From: Streptomyces sp. LBL
GTDB lineage: Bacteria; Actinomycetota; Actinomycetes; Streptomycetales; Streptomycetaceae
DNA length: 64,000 nt
Assembly (NCBI RefSeq): GCF_029893585.1
Contig: NZ_JARXYX010000031.1
Coordinates: 62,001 to 126,000 of the forward strand
Direction: 5' to 3'
Below the pieces are notes generated by a model. The model did no database searches, had not been told where the DNA came from, and saw only the letters and a program-made list of their open reading frames with translations. Shown piece by piece: positions 25,073-33,819 of this stretch (the first letter of the stretch is position 1; each line of letters begins with the position of its first letter). Made by a program: the position numbers and the translations under genes.

Positions 25073-25990
25073 CTACGGCGTGTAGTGGGCGTCACTGCCG
25101 TACAGCTCCCTGGTGAACGCGGAGACAGCGGCGCTGCGATCGGCGCCGTCGAGGTTGTACGTCAGATAGACGCCGTACCCCTCATCGACCGTGCGGCGGG
25201 CAAGGTCGGCGGCCGTGCCTTGCGAGGTCCCGCCGATCTCGACGGCCGCCGGCGACAGCTTCGACTTGGGCAGTGCGATGCCGGGGACCTGCCAGGTGCC
25301 GTAGTACGGGTTCCAGGCGTAGTCGAACTTGGACGAGACGTCGACGCCACCGTAGGACAGGCGCGACGCGGCCGGGCCGATGTTGTAGAGGCTGATGATC
25401 TTGTCCGGCATGTTGGCGCGCAGTGCCGACACCAGGTACACGAACGAGCTGGCGTTGGGCTGGCCGGTGCCGTTGTTGCCGTAATCGGCGTACTCGTCGT
25501 CGAAGTCGATGCCGTCGAGGCCGTACTTGGCCACGGTGTCCGACAGTTGTTTCGCGAACGTCGAAGCCGCCTGCTGGGACGGGAAGTTGGCGAAGCCCGC
25601 GCCCTGGTGGTTGCCGAGCACCGAGAGGACGACCTTGATGCCCTTCTGCTGCAACGGCCGTATCTGCGTGGCGGCGTTGTCGAGGACGCGTTGCACGTTC
25701 TCGTTGAAGTACAGGGTCGCCGCCTTCGTGCCCGTGTTGTAGTTGATGTTCGCCGCGAAGATCACGGCGACGTCGAAGACGTTGCCGCCGCCGTTGGCGA
25801 GGGTGTACTTGCCGACGTTCAGCATGCTGTTGTTGTTCACCTCGACGTACGCCACCGAGGTTGGTCCCTGTTTCGCGGGAGCGGGAGCCGCTGCCGCGCC
25901 GGTCGTGGCGGTCGCGCCTAAGGCGAGGGCCATAATGGCCGAGAGCGCGAGCGCGGCCGTCCGTATTCTGCTCCGCACCGGAGTGAACAT
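25073..25990 (-). CDS. Endo-beta-N-acetylglucosaminidase H (GH18), secreted
   Basis: 305 aa. A Sec signal peptide (FTPVRSRIRTAALALSAIMA ... GAAAAPAPA) leads to a GH18 barrel close to Streptomyces plicatus Endo H. The catalytic signature DGIDFDDE is at 159-166, with Glu166 as acid and Asp164 as partner. VAYVEVNNNSMLNVGKYTL and PDKIISLYNIGPAASRLSYG are family hallmarks. The enzyme cuts the chitobiose core of high-mannose N-glycans outside the cell. ATG 25990 is chosen because it gives the known FTPVR start; GGGAG lies 11 bases upstream, and ATG 26008 is also in frame. Confidence 0.93.
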   Translation of the reverse strand: MFTPVRSRIRTAALALSAIMALALGATATTGAAAAPAPAKQGPTSVAYVEVNNNSMLNVGKYTLANGGGNVFDVAVIFAANINYNTGTKAATLYFNENVQRVLDNAATQIRPLQQKGIKVVLSVLGNHQGAGFANFPSQQAASTFAKQLSDTVAKYGLDGIDFDDEYADYGNNGTGQPNASSFVYLVSALRANMPDKIISLYNIGPAASRLSYGGVDVSSKFDYAWNPYYGTWQVPGIALPKSKLSPAAVEIGGTSQGTAADLARRTVDEGYGVYLTYNLDGADRSAAVSAFTRELYGSDAHYTP

Positions 25991-26278
25991 CGTCGATCGG
26001 TCTCCCATCGCATGGAGTGGCGCCCGACCTGTTCGCGAGCGCCGAGTGAGCCCCCCGGATCTTTCCGTTCCCGTGACCGAATCCCCAGAACCATGCGAGA
26101 ACTCTTCACGACTCCCACGCACGTCGCACCCCAACCTTGAATCCAGGCAAGGGAGTTACTGGAACGCTACGCTGCCACACTCCCAGGCCTGCGACCAACA
26201 GAACCCATTGGAGATCGACATCGACGCGATCACCGCCGGCGCGGACGAACCAGGCATGCACGCCGCGGATCCACAGCA

Positions 26279-26370
26279 CTAGCCAGGGGCGATGTAGCCA
26301 CGTGAGATGGATGACCGCCGGGAAATGCGCCAGCCGTCATCGGTGCGTCGCAGGTCGTCGGCGTAGCCCA
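26279..26370 (-). pseudogene. SnoaL-like protein, C-terminal scrap
   Basis: Minus-strand codons YADDLRRTDDGWRISRRS ending at TAG 26279-26281 match the usual end of SnoaL-like hydratase/cyclase proteins. The rest is replaced at 26370 by a TetR fragment. Confidence 0.45.
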
Positions 26371-26372
26371 CC

Positions 26373-26735
26373 GACCTGCCCGGTTACGCCAGCCGCCTCC
26401 ATGACTACTTCACCGACCACCCCGACCGCTTCCGGCTCATCAGCTGGGGGCAACTGGAACTCGACGCCGGCGACTCCCTCCCCCACGACTCCTTCCGGGA
26501 AACAGTGGCTCACAAGGTCGAGCAACTCCGCCAGGCCCAGGAAGCCGGCCGGCTGGACGCCCACTGGGACCCGGTCGACATCCTGGTCTTTGTCCACCAG
26601 ATCGCCACCGCCTGGGCTGCACAACCTGACCTGCTGCCCCCGTCCGGCGAGGATCGCGCCACGTTCCTGACGGCGCGCCGAGCCGCCATCATCACGGCCG
26701 TGGAGCGCCTGTTTCCCGCGACCACGAAGAACTGA
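26373..26735 (+). pseudogene. TetR-family regulator, C-terminal fragment
   Basis: Continuous frame DLPGYASRLHDYFTDHPDRF, LISWGQLELDAGDS, QAQEAGRLDAHWDPVDILVF, ending FPATTKN with TGA at 26735. This is the ligand-binding part of a TetR regulator (about 120 aa); the helix-turn-helix is missing upstream. An internal GTG at 26505 has no clear RBS. Confidence 0.65.
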
Positions 26736-26829
26736 CCGCGCCCCGAGCCCTCGAAGTGGCGCCTCACTTCATCGGCGCCCGGGAGACTCGGGCGAGCAAC
26801 CGAACTGTCGCATCTCGCGCATATCGAGC

Positions 26830-27001
26830 AGCAGGTGACGGTGCCGCCTCCTCGAAGCCCGGCGCCTGCTCGCGGATGCCCGGTGGGCGCGTCGAAGTCG
26901 TCGATGACGCGCAGCGCACCGGCCGCCGCGTCGTCGACGGCTTCCACCTTGACGATGAGATCACGCAACGGAGCCTCCACGGCCGCTGTCGCACCGCTCA
27001 C
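26830..27001 (-). pseudogene. PucR-type regulator, N-terminal fragment
   Basis: From GTG 27001 (GTGA overlap with the stop of the gene before it) the codons read APLRDLIVKVEAVDDAAAGA then LRVIDDFDA. After a frameshift they continue TGHPRAGAGL. This resembles the start of PucR-like helix-turn-helix regulators. The remainder is absent. Confidence 0.45.
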
Positions 27002-27286
27002 CTGTCAAGAGCCCGCCGGATGAACTCCTCACGGGTCACGCTGGCAGCGCGCGACACAGCCGCATGATTCACCGTCATGTCGAACCCGTGGAAGCCCCCG
27101 CCCCACATGTGGAAATCGACGCTCACGCCGGCCTCGGAAAGGCGGCCGGCGTAGATCAGGATCTCGTCGCGGAACCCCTCCGCCGAGCCGGTGTCGATGT
27201 AGGTGCGCGGCAGCCGGCTGAGGTCCTCGGCGCGAGCCGGCGCGGCGTACTGCGACACGTCCGGGCCGCCGCGCCGCTTGCCCAGC
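26998..27286 (-). pseudogene. Alpha/beta hydrolase fold-3 esterase, C-terminal part
   Basis: LGKRRGGPDVSQYAAPARAE, LSRLPRTYIDTGSAEGFRDE and HMWGGGFHGFDM carry the Asp and His of a hormone-sensitive-lipase-type esterase. They end EEFIRRALDR with TGA at 26998. The HGG oxyanion motif and GDSAG nucleophile are missing because the frame is fused directly to a methyltransferase fragment. Confidence 0.7.
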
Positions 27287-27880
27287 AGGGAGGCTCGCCG
27301 GGGAGTGCCGGTGTCGACGCTGATCTCAGGATGCCAGCGGTTGGCCAGGACGGCGCCGGGCTCGGTGAGCTCCAGGTGATCGAAAAAGCGGAGGAGCTCC
27401 GCGCGGGTCCGCACCTGCGTGCGGGCCCCCCTCCGCAGGTACATGTCGATGATCGCCTGCCACACCTCGGGGTCGAAGTCTCCTGCGCAGTGGCTCAAGC
27501 TCAGGTAGGAGCCGGGTACCAGGCCGTTCATCAGGCCGCGGACGGCGCTGTACGGCTGGGGACCGTTGTCGGGCACAAAGTGCAGCAGCGCGTGAAGACT
27601 GAGTGCGACGGGACGTCCGAAGTCGAGGATGTCCTCCTCTCGGATCTTGGCCATGAGCGTTTCGGGAGAGTTGACGTCTCCTTGGACGCAGCAGGTTTGC
27701 CCCCGCCCCTTTTGGGACCCGCGCAGAAGCTCGTCCGCGTAGTCGAGGACTACGGGATCGTTGTCGACATACACGACTGTGCTGTCCGGCGCTACGCCCT
27801 GAGCTGTGTCGTGCAGGTTGGGGGCGGTGGGGATGCCTGCCCCTATGTCGATGAGCAGAAGGCCCGCTGCCGTTCGGGAC
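27287..27880 (-). pseudogene. SAM-dependent methyltransferase (DUF574 type), truncated and fused
   Basis: LLIDIGAGIPTAPNLHDTAQ (SAM motif I) is followed by VYVDNDPVVLDYADELLRGS (motif II Asp), VALSLHALLHFVPDNG and LSLSHCAGDFDPEVWQAIID, as in the large Streptomyces DUF574 family. The ~70 N-terminal residues (VYDYLLGGKDNF region) are absent; similarity begins near 27880. At 27287 the frame runs without a stop into the esterase C-terminus. The chimeric frame could give a ~290-aa fusion, but no plausible start is seen. Confidence 0.7.
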
Positions 27881-28036
27881 CCTGGTAGGGCGCTGCGACC
27901 TGGAAGCCGTTGGCCGAGCGCATGCAATCCATCTGCTGTGGCATCGCCGGTTGGGCCTGCAAATCTCTGGCCCTCTGACTGACGCGAGCGCAGTCCGCCT
28001 CTCCCCCTCTCGCCGCCCGGCGACCCGGAGTTGGTG

Positions 28037-30337
28037 ATGGTGACCACTGCAGTTGCCTGGGACCTCTCGCCGGGGAACGAGTTCGTCGTGAACGGCGTGC
28101 TGTGGACCGTGGAGGCGTTTGAGCCCCAAGTGGGAAAAGTGGTGCTGGTCCGGCCCGAGCATGAGCGATGGAAGACGTCGATACGCCAGTTGATGCACCA
28201 TCCGAACATCCGGCCGTCGACACGGACGAGGAAGGACCTTCCCGCCGCCAGCCGCGGTAGGCAGCCAAAGGGTGTTCTCGATCTGCCACCGGGCAAGCGG
28301 CCTCTGATGATGCTGCGAGTGGACCACCTGCGGGAGGTGGAGACCGGATTTCGCAGCGGTGATCCACTGAACGCGCTCCCCGGAGAGCCGAAGCCGCAAT
28401 ACGACCCGAACTCCACCACGCTGACCGAGCGCCGTCAGGCCAAGGTCCGGGAGCTCCGGCAGGACACGGTACGCAACCCGGATCTGGCCACCGCCCAATG
28501 CCTGGACAAGGTCAGCTACCGCACCCTGATCCGCTGGGACCTGGACCGCCGCCGCTTCGGGCCGGTGGGATGCGCCGATGACCGGTGGCTGCGGGAGGCG
28601 ACCGGCCGCCAGATCTCAACCGCGGTACGTGAGGCCATCTTTGCAGTACGCCACGAGACCCTGCACCGCTCCAAACTGACAGCGAAGGACCGTGAACGGC
28701 TGATCCACCAGTACGTGCGCGAGGAGTTCGGGAAGGACGAGCCGGTACCCAGTTACGAAACCCTCCGTGTCGTATGGAAGGAGTGGTTCGGATCATCTGG
28801 AGCCCGTCAGCGCTATGTCGTTTCAGCTGCTCGGGCTCAGGCGGTGGCGACAGGCCGACACGTGGTAGTGAGCCGCCCCGGCCAGGTAGTGGCGCTCGAC
28901 ACGACGGTGCTCCCGGTCAAAGTCCGTGAGCAGGTCTTTGGCGATCCGGTGTCAGTACACCTGACGCTGGCTCTGGACGTATACACGCATTCGATCGTCG
29001 CTTTCCGACTCACGTTGGTCTCGGACACCTCGGTGGACGTCGCCATGATCCTTCGGGACGTCATGATGCCGCTGCCCATGCGCCCGGACTGGGGCGAGGA
29101 GATGGAGTGGGCCTACCCCGGAGTCCCCGGCACCGTGATCGCGGGATTCACTGGCGGCAAGGTCGCCGGGCTGCCGTTCTTCGCCCCGGAGACCGTGACC
29201 ACCGACCACGGCTCGGTTTACAAGAATCACCACCTCATCGAGGTGCAGCGGGTGATCGGCGCGACGATCCGCCCGAGTCGGGTGCTGCGGCCGACCGACA
29301 AGCAGGCTGTGGAACGGGCCTTCGGCGCAATCCAGTCCCTGCTGTTCCGGATTCTTCCGGGCTATCAGGGCATCGACAGCTCGGATCGCGGCATCGATCC
29401 GGAAGGCGACGCATGCCTGACCGTGGCGGAGATGGAACACTTGATCGCCACCTGGGTCGTCAAGATCTGGCAGAACCGCAGATTCGGTTCATACGCGCCC
29501 AGTTGGGATCCCGCTGGTGATCACAGCCCGAACACCCTGTTCGCGGCATCCATGGCGCAGGGCGGTTTTGCACTGCAGATCCCGCCTGCGGAGTTGTACT
29601 ACCAACTGCTGCCTACCCATCGGGTGATGATTCACGGCCGCCGCGGCGTGAAGATCAGAAATCTCTGGTACGACGGGGAGGCGCTGGACGAGTGGCGCTT
29701 CCGTCCCTCGGGCAGGGGCGGCGCGGCGAAGAACAAGTATGTGTTCCACCGAGATCCACGTGATCCATGTTTCGTTTTCTTTCAGGATCCGCTCACCCAT
29801 GAATGGCATCAGTTGCGTTGGGTGGGCCTTCCGGACCAGGGCCGAATGCCCGCGTTCAGTGACGCCCGAGTGCGGCAGGTGATGCGCGAGCTGCGCAATC
29901 AGGGGCTGAAGCCGAAGTCCGACAAGGATCTGCTGCCCATATTGCTGGACCTGATCGGGGGCAATGTCCCGGTGGAGCAGTGGCCCACTCGCCTGACGAA
30001 GGCTCAGCGGACCGAGCACGCCCGCGAAGAGGCCCAGGCCGCGGCAGCGGCAGCGGACCGGCCGAAGCCATCACCTGCCGCTGCCTGTGCTGACGAGGTG
30101 GCACCTTTTGTGCCCCGCCAGGGCGGCGAGGTCGACAACGTCGTCGCATTGCGGTGGCGTGAGCGAGCCGAGCAGGGCCAGGCTGCGATCGACGGCGAGC
30201 GCCGACGCCGGCGTGAGGCAGTCCCTGTGAAGCCCACCACGACATCCACCCTCGGCCAGCGGTTGCGGGGACCCAGCCTGATGGACCTGCCCGACGATGA
30301 GAACGAATCCGCTGCTGAGCCTGGAGGCCAGACGTGA
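28037..30337 (+). CDS. TnsB/TniA/MuA-like DDE transposase
   Basis: 766 aa from ATG 28037, six bases after GGAG. The first ~200 residues hold helix-turn-helix DNA-binding segments (AKVRELRQDTVRNPDLATAQ). The retroviral-integrase-type catalytic core follows, with Asp288 (VVALDTTVLPV), Asp390 (TTDHGSVYKN) and Glu426 (AVERAFGAIQS), a D...D35E arrangement. A Mu-transposase C-terminal beta-barrel region follows (HRVMIHGRRGVKIRNLWYDG) and a charged tail. In Tn7- and Mu-like elements this protein cuts and joins element ends with an AAA+ partner. Its TGA overlaps the GTG of a TnsC/TniB-like gene that breaks off after about 24 codons. The transposase itself looks intact. Confidence 0.85.
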   Translation: MVTTAVAWDLSPGNEFVVNGVLWTVEAFEPQVGKVVLVRPEHERWKTSIRQLMHHPNIRPSTRTRKDLPAASRGRQPKGVLDLPPGKRPLMMLRVDHLREVETGFRSGDPLNALPGEPKPQYDPNSTTLTERRQAKVRELRQDTVRNPDLATAQCLDKVSYRTLIRWDLDRRRFGPVGCADDRWLREATGRQISTAVREAIFAVRHETLHRSKLTAKDRERLIHQYVREEFGKDEPVPSYETLRVVWKEWFGSSGARQRYVVSAARAQAVATGRHVVVSRPGQVVALDTTVLPVKVREQVFGDPVSVHLTLALDVYTHSIVAFRLTLVSDTSVDVAMILRDVMMPLPMRPDWGEEMEWAYPGVPGTVIAGFTGGKVAGLPFFAPETVTTDHGSVYKNHHLIEVQRVIGATIRPSRVLRPTDKQAVERAFGAIQSLLFRILPGYQGIDSSDRGIDPEGDACLTVAEMEHLIATWVVKIWQNRRFGSYAPSWDPAGDHSPNTLFAASMAQGGFALQIPPAELYYQLLPTHRVMIHGRRGVKIRNLWYDGEALDEWRFRPSGRGGAAKNKYVFHRDPRDPCFVFFQDPLTHEWHQLRWVGLPDQGRMPAFSDARVRQVMRELRNQGLKPKSDKDLLPILLDLIGGNVPVEQWPTRLTKAQRTEHAREEAQAAAAAADRPKPSPAAACADEVAPFVPRQGGEVDNVVALRWRERAEQGQAAIDGERRRRREAVPVKPTTTSTLGQRLRGPSLMDLPDDENESAAEPGGQT

Positions 30338-31463
30338 GCAAGGCGCCCAAGCCTCCCACCGGTGCAGTCGCTTCGTTCCTGCCCGGACCGCCAATTGACC
30401 GGACCCGCGTGGCCTGGGCGATGATCTCCGCGGTGATGGAGACGGCCGTCTCCTCGGGCGTGCGGGCTCCGAGGTCGAGGCCGATCGGTGAACGCAGCCG
30501 CGCCAACTGGTCTGCCGTGACGCCCTCCTCAGTCAGGAGGCGCAGGCGCTCGTCGTGGGTGCGCCGGGAGCCCATCGCCCCCACGTAGGCGACGGGCAGG
30601 CTGAGGGCCAGGCGCAGTAGGGGGATATCGAACTTGGCGTCGTGGGTGAGGACGCATACGGCGGTGCGCTCGTCCACTTCGGTGTGTTCCAGGTAGCGGT
30701 GGGGCCAGTCGACCACCACCTCGTCGGCGTGGGGGAAGCGTGCGGTCGTGGCGAAGACGGGGCGCGCGTCGCAGACGGTGACCCGGTATCCGAGGAAGCG
30801 GCCGGCCTGGCTGAGGGCGGCGGCGAAGTCGACGGCTCCGAAGACCAGTAGGCGGGGCCGGGACGCGTGCACGTGGACGAGGACGGACAGCCGTTCGGGG
30901 CATTCGTCCCCTGTCCCGCCGATGTCGACGCGGGCGGTGCGGCCGGCCCGCAGCAGGGCCCGGGCCTGGTCGGCCGCCACTCGGTCTGCCGGGCCGCCGT
31001 CCACGCGCCCGTAGGTGGCATGGTCACCGCCGAGCACGCTCAGTGTGGAGCCGAGGAGGCGCTCCGGGCCGTCCACGACCTGTGCCACGGCGACCAGTCG
31101 CCCTTGTGTGATCTCGGAGAGGGCCGTGGACAGGTGCGGCTGGGCTGCGGGATCGACGCGCTGGACGAAGACGTCGAGTTCGCCGCCGCAGGTCAGGCCG
31201 ACCGCGAAGGCGTCGTCGTCGGAGTAGCCGAACCAGGCCCGCTGCGGAGCGCCCCGGTCGTGCAGCACCTGTCGGCACAGTTCGTACACCGCGCCCTCGA
31301 CGCAGCCGCCGGAGATGCTGCCGACCGCGTGGCCGTCCTCGTCCACCGCGACCGACGTACCGACCGGCAGGGGTGCGCTGCCGTGCACGTCGACGACGGT
31401 GGCCAGGGCGAAGGGGCGTCCCTCGCGGCACCAGCGGTGCAGTGTGTCCGCGATGTTCAGCAT
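29856..31463 (-). CDS. paoD: XdhC/PaoD-type molybdenum-cofactor insertion protein, 3' end overwritten
   Basis: From ATG 31463 the protein is a normal XdhC/CoxI family member to about residue 355: ALATVVDVHGSAPLPVGTSV, GSISGGCVEGAVYELC, LLVFGAVDFAAALSQAGRFL, and GAMGSRRTHDERLRLLTEEG, then GLDLGARTPEETAVSITAEI. Such proteins hold Mo cofactor, help sulfurate it and deliver it to xanthine or aldehyde oxidoreductases; the operon upstream is its client. Similarity stops near 30400, where the transposon remnant begins, and the open frame continues antisense through it to 29856, adding about 180 foreign residues. The lost native tail is probably short, so partial function is possible. Confidence 0.75.
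   Translation of the reverse strand: MLNIADTLHRWCREGRPFALATVVDVHGSAPLPVGTSVAVDEDGHAVGSISGGCVEGAVYELCRQVLHDRGAPQRAWFGYSDDDAFAVGLTCGGELDVFVQRVDPAAQPHLSTALSEITQGRLVAVAQVVDGPERLLGSTLSVLGGDHATYGRVDGGPADRVAADQARALLRAGRTARVDIGGTGDECPERLSVLVHVHASRPRLLVFGAVDFAAALSQAGRFLGYRVTVCDARPVFATTARFPHADEVVVDWPHRYLEHTEVDERTAVCVLTHDAKFDIPLLRLALSLPVAYVGAMGSRRTHDERLRLLTEEGVTADQLARLRSPIGLDLGARTPEETAVSITAEIIAQATRVRSIGGPGRNEATAPVGGLGALLTSGLQAQQRIRSHRRAGPSGWVPATAGRGWMSWWASQGLPHAGVGARRRSQPGPARLAHATAMRRRCRPRRPGGAQKVPPRQHRQRQVMASAGPLPLPRPGPLRGRARSAEPSSGEWATAPPGHCPRSGPAIWAADPCRTSASAPDCAARASPAALGRH
30334..30405 (+). pseudogene. TnsC/TniB-like ATPase gene, first codons only
   Basis: GTG 30334 overlaps the transposase stop (GTGA) and begins SKAPKPPTGAVASFLPGPPI. 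The sequence then becomes the antisense of xdhC. The coupling and position are those of the AAA+ partner gene; no Walker motif is reached, so the identity rests on context. Confidence 0.5.
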
Positions 31464-31554
31464 GTCAGTTCTCCACGGCAGGACCAGGATCGGAAGGTGA
31501 GCGGGCCGCTGCCACGACGCCGGGGAAAACGTCACGCGGCGGCGGCCCTGGGAG

Positions 31555-31587
31555 GTCCGGCAGCCGGACGGGGGCAGGCTGCCGGAC
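31555..31587 (-). terminator. Hairpin between paoC and xdhC
   Basis: GTCCGGCAGCC (31555-31565) pairs exactly with 31577-31587. It lies in the 160-bp gap after paoC and may reduce read-through into xdhC. Confidence 0.5.
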
Positions 31588-31623
31588 GAGTGGTGTGCAC
31601 TTCGCCGGCCCGAAGCGCACGGG

Positions 31624-33819
31624 TCAGAGCAACGCCTCCGCGGTGATGGGCAGTTCGCGGATGCGGCGGCCGGTGGCGTTGAAGACCGCGTTGCCGATCG
31701 CGGCCGCCACACCCACCTGGACGACCTCGCCGAGCCCCTTGACGCCGAGCGCGTTGCCGTCGTTGTCCTCGCCGTCCAGGTAGATCGCCCTGACCTCGGG
31801 GACATCGGCGTTCACCGGCACGAGGTAGTCGGCGAGGTTGGCGTTGACGATCCGGCCGTCGCGGTGGTCGGTGGTTGTGTGCTCCAGCAGGGCGGTGCCG
31901 ATGCCGCCCACGATGCCGCCGATCGCCTGGCTGTCGGCGAGCTTGGGGCTGATGATGCGGCCCGCGTCGTACACGCCGAGCATGCGCCTGACCCGTACCA
32001 GGCCCAGGGTCGCGTCGACGGCGACCTCGGCGAAGGTGGCGTTGTAGGCGTGGTAGGAGTGCCGCGCGGGACTGGGCGGCCCGGTGTAGGAGCCGCCCGC
32101 TTCGAGGTGGGTGCGATTGTTGCGGGCCAGTAGCGTCCGGTACGTCTCGCCGCGGGTCGGGTTGCCCTGCACGTGCAGCCGGCCTCCGCGTACGACCACC
32201 TCGTCCGCCTCCACCCCGTACAGCGGTGACTGGCGGTCCTCGACGGCCAGCTTGATCGCCTGCCGCCGCACCTGGTCGCAGGCGTCGTGGACGGCGGTGC
32301 CGACGCTGGCCATGGTCGACGAGCCGCCGTGCGGGCCGGTCTGCGGGTAGAGGGAGTCGCCGAGCCGGAAGGTGACCGTACGCATGGTCAGCCCGAGGGC
32401 GTCGGCGGCGACCTGGGTCTGGGAGGTGTAGGTGCCCGGCCCCATGTCACTGGTGGCCGCCTCGACCACAGCGGTGCCGTCGGCATCCAGGCGGGCCCGG
32501 GCCTGTCCGGGGTATCGCCCGGGGTCGTAGACGCCGGCGGCCATGCCCAGGCCGATCAGCCAGTCGCCCTTGCGCCTCGAACGTGGCCGGGCGGTGCGGC
32601 GCTGCCAGCCGAACTCGCGGGCGCCGACGGTGTAGCACTCGCGCAGCCGCCGGGTGGAGAAGGGCAGGTTGCTCGACTCGTCCTCGTTCGGTTCGTTGCG
32701 CCGACGCAGCTCGATCGGGTCGATGCCGAGCTTGTGCGCGAGTTCGTCCATGGCCGACTCGATCGCGAACGACGCCGAGGCGAAGCCGGGGCCGCGCATC
32801 CAGATCGGGGTGTTCACGTCCAGCGGCACCGTCCGGTACGCCTGGCTGACGTTCGGCATGCTGTAGGTCATCTGCCCCGCGCCCATGACGGCCTCGGTGA
32901 ACGTCTCGTACGAGGAGGTCTCGGCGTCGATGTCGTGGATCGCGGCGGTCAGCCGGCCGCGCCGGTCACTGCCCAGGCGCAGCCGGTACTCGTACGACGG
33001 CCTAAAGCCGGTGCCGAAGTACATCTGTTTGCGGCTCAGGACCAGCTTGACCGGGCGCTTCGTCTCCCGAGCGGCCAGGGCGGCGACGACGCTGTGCGGC
33101 CAGCAGCGCAGCCCGCTGCCGAAGCCGCCGCCGACGAACGGGTTGATGACGCGCACCGACTCCGTGGGCAGGTCGAACACGGCCGCGAGCTCGTCGTGCG
33201 TGCCCGTCACCCACTGCGTCTTGTCCCACACGGTCAGCTTGTCGCCGTCCCAGCGGGCGATGGTCGCGTGCGGTTCCATCGGGTTGTGGTGATTGCGCGC
33301 CAGCTCGTAGGTGACATCCAGCCGTACGGGAGCGTCGCGCAGGCCCGCTTCCGCATCGCCGCGCGCGTAGTTCGTCGGCTTGTCCCGCTCCGCGTCGTGC
33401 AGGTCGGTCGAGGGCTGCTCGGCGTCGTAGTCGACCTTGACGAGGCTCGCACCGTGCTGCGCGGCCTCGAGGGTGGTGGCGACCACGACGGCGACCGGCT
33501 GACCGTGGAAGAGGACCTTGTCGTCCTGGAAGACGCGAAGCCGCCGGCCGGGCAGGTTGTTGGACCCGGCGTTGTCGCGGTACGGCAGCTTCGGTGCGTT
33601 GCCGTGGTGGATCACCCGCAGCACGCCCGGCTGGGCATCGGCGGCGCCCGTGTCGATGCCGGTGATACGCCCGCGGCCGATGCTCGCGTCCACGATGACG
33701 GCGTGCACCGCCCCGTCGGCATCGAACTCGGCGGCGTACTGCGCCTTGCCTGTGACCTTCAGTCGGCCGTCCACTCTGGACAGCGGCGCACCCACGGCTG
33801 CCTGCGGCTGGGGGCTCAC
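31624..33819 (-). CDS. paoC: Aldehyde oxidoreductase, molybdenum-binding subunit (PaoC-like)
   Basis: 731 aa, GTG start behind GGAGG, overlapping the stop of paoB by GTGA. Large xanthine-oxidase-family subunit: RVDGRLKVTGKAQYAAEF, GVLRVIHHGNAPKLPY, NPFVGGGFGSGLRCWPH, RGPGFASASFAIESAMDELA, and near the C-terminus VKGLGEVVQVGVAAAIGNA with the catalytic Glu (about 698, matching Glu692 of E. coli PaoC). The length equals PaoC (732). Together with the FAD and Tat-exported Fe-S subunits it oxidises aldehydes to acids, normally in the periplasm or outside the membrane. Minus-strand operon paoA-paoB-paoC-xdhC. Confidence 0.88.
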   Translation of the reverse strand: MSPQPQAAVGAPLSRVDGRLKVTGKAQYAAEFDADGAVHAVIVDASIGRGRITGIDTGAADAQPGVLRVIHHGNAPKLPYRDNAGSNNLPGRRLRVFQDDKVLFHGQPVAVVVATTLEAAQHGASLVKVDYDAEQPSTDLHDAERDKPTNYARGDAEAGLRDAPVRLDVTYELARNHHNPMEPHATIARWDGDKLTVWDKTQWVTGTHDELAAVFDLPTESVRVINPFVGGGFGSGLRCWPHSVVAALAARETKRPVKLVLSRKQMYFGTGFRPSYEYRLRLGSDRRGRLTAAIHDIDAETSSYETFTEAVMGAGQMTYSMPNVSQAYRTVPLDVNTPIWMRGPGFASASFAIESAMDELAHKLGIDPIELRRRNEPNEDESSNLPFSTRRLRECYTVGAREFGWQRRTARPRSRRKGDWLIGLGMAAGVYDPGRYPGQARARLDADGTAVVEAATSDMGPGTYTSQTQVAADALGLTMRTVTFRLGDSLYPQTGPHGGSSTMASVGTAVHDACDQVRRQAIKLAVEDRQSPLYGVEADEVVVRGGRLHVQGNPTRGETYRTLLARNNRTHLEAGGSYTGPPSPARHSYHAYNATFAEVAVDATLGLVRVRRMLGVYDAGRIISPKLADSQAIGGIVGGIGTALLEHTTTDHRDGRIVNANLADYLVPVNADVPEVRAIYLDGEDNDGNALGVKGLGEVVQVGVAAAIGNAVFNATGRRIRELPITAEALL

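Noticed and set aside
25073..25990. A chitinase as identity of the GH18 gene
   Set aside because: The sequence follows Endo H closely throughout, including start and DGIDFDDE context, and lacks chitinase accessory domains.
28037..30337. A phage or retroviral integrase as the identity of the DDE protein
   Set aside because: Length, the N-terminal DNA-binding region, Mu-type C-terminus and the coupled downstream ATPase start fit TnsB/TniA/MuA; no phage genes are nearby.
28037..30405. A CRISPR-associated or guide-RNA-directed transposon
   Set aside because: No cas genes, TniQ or repeat array is visible within the window around the transposase.
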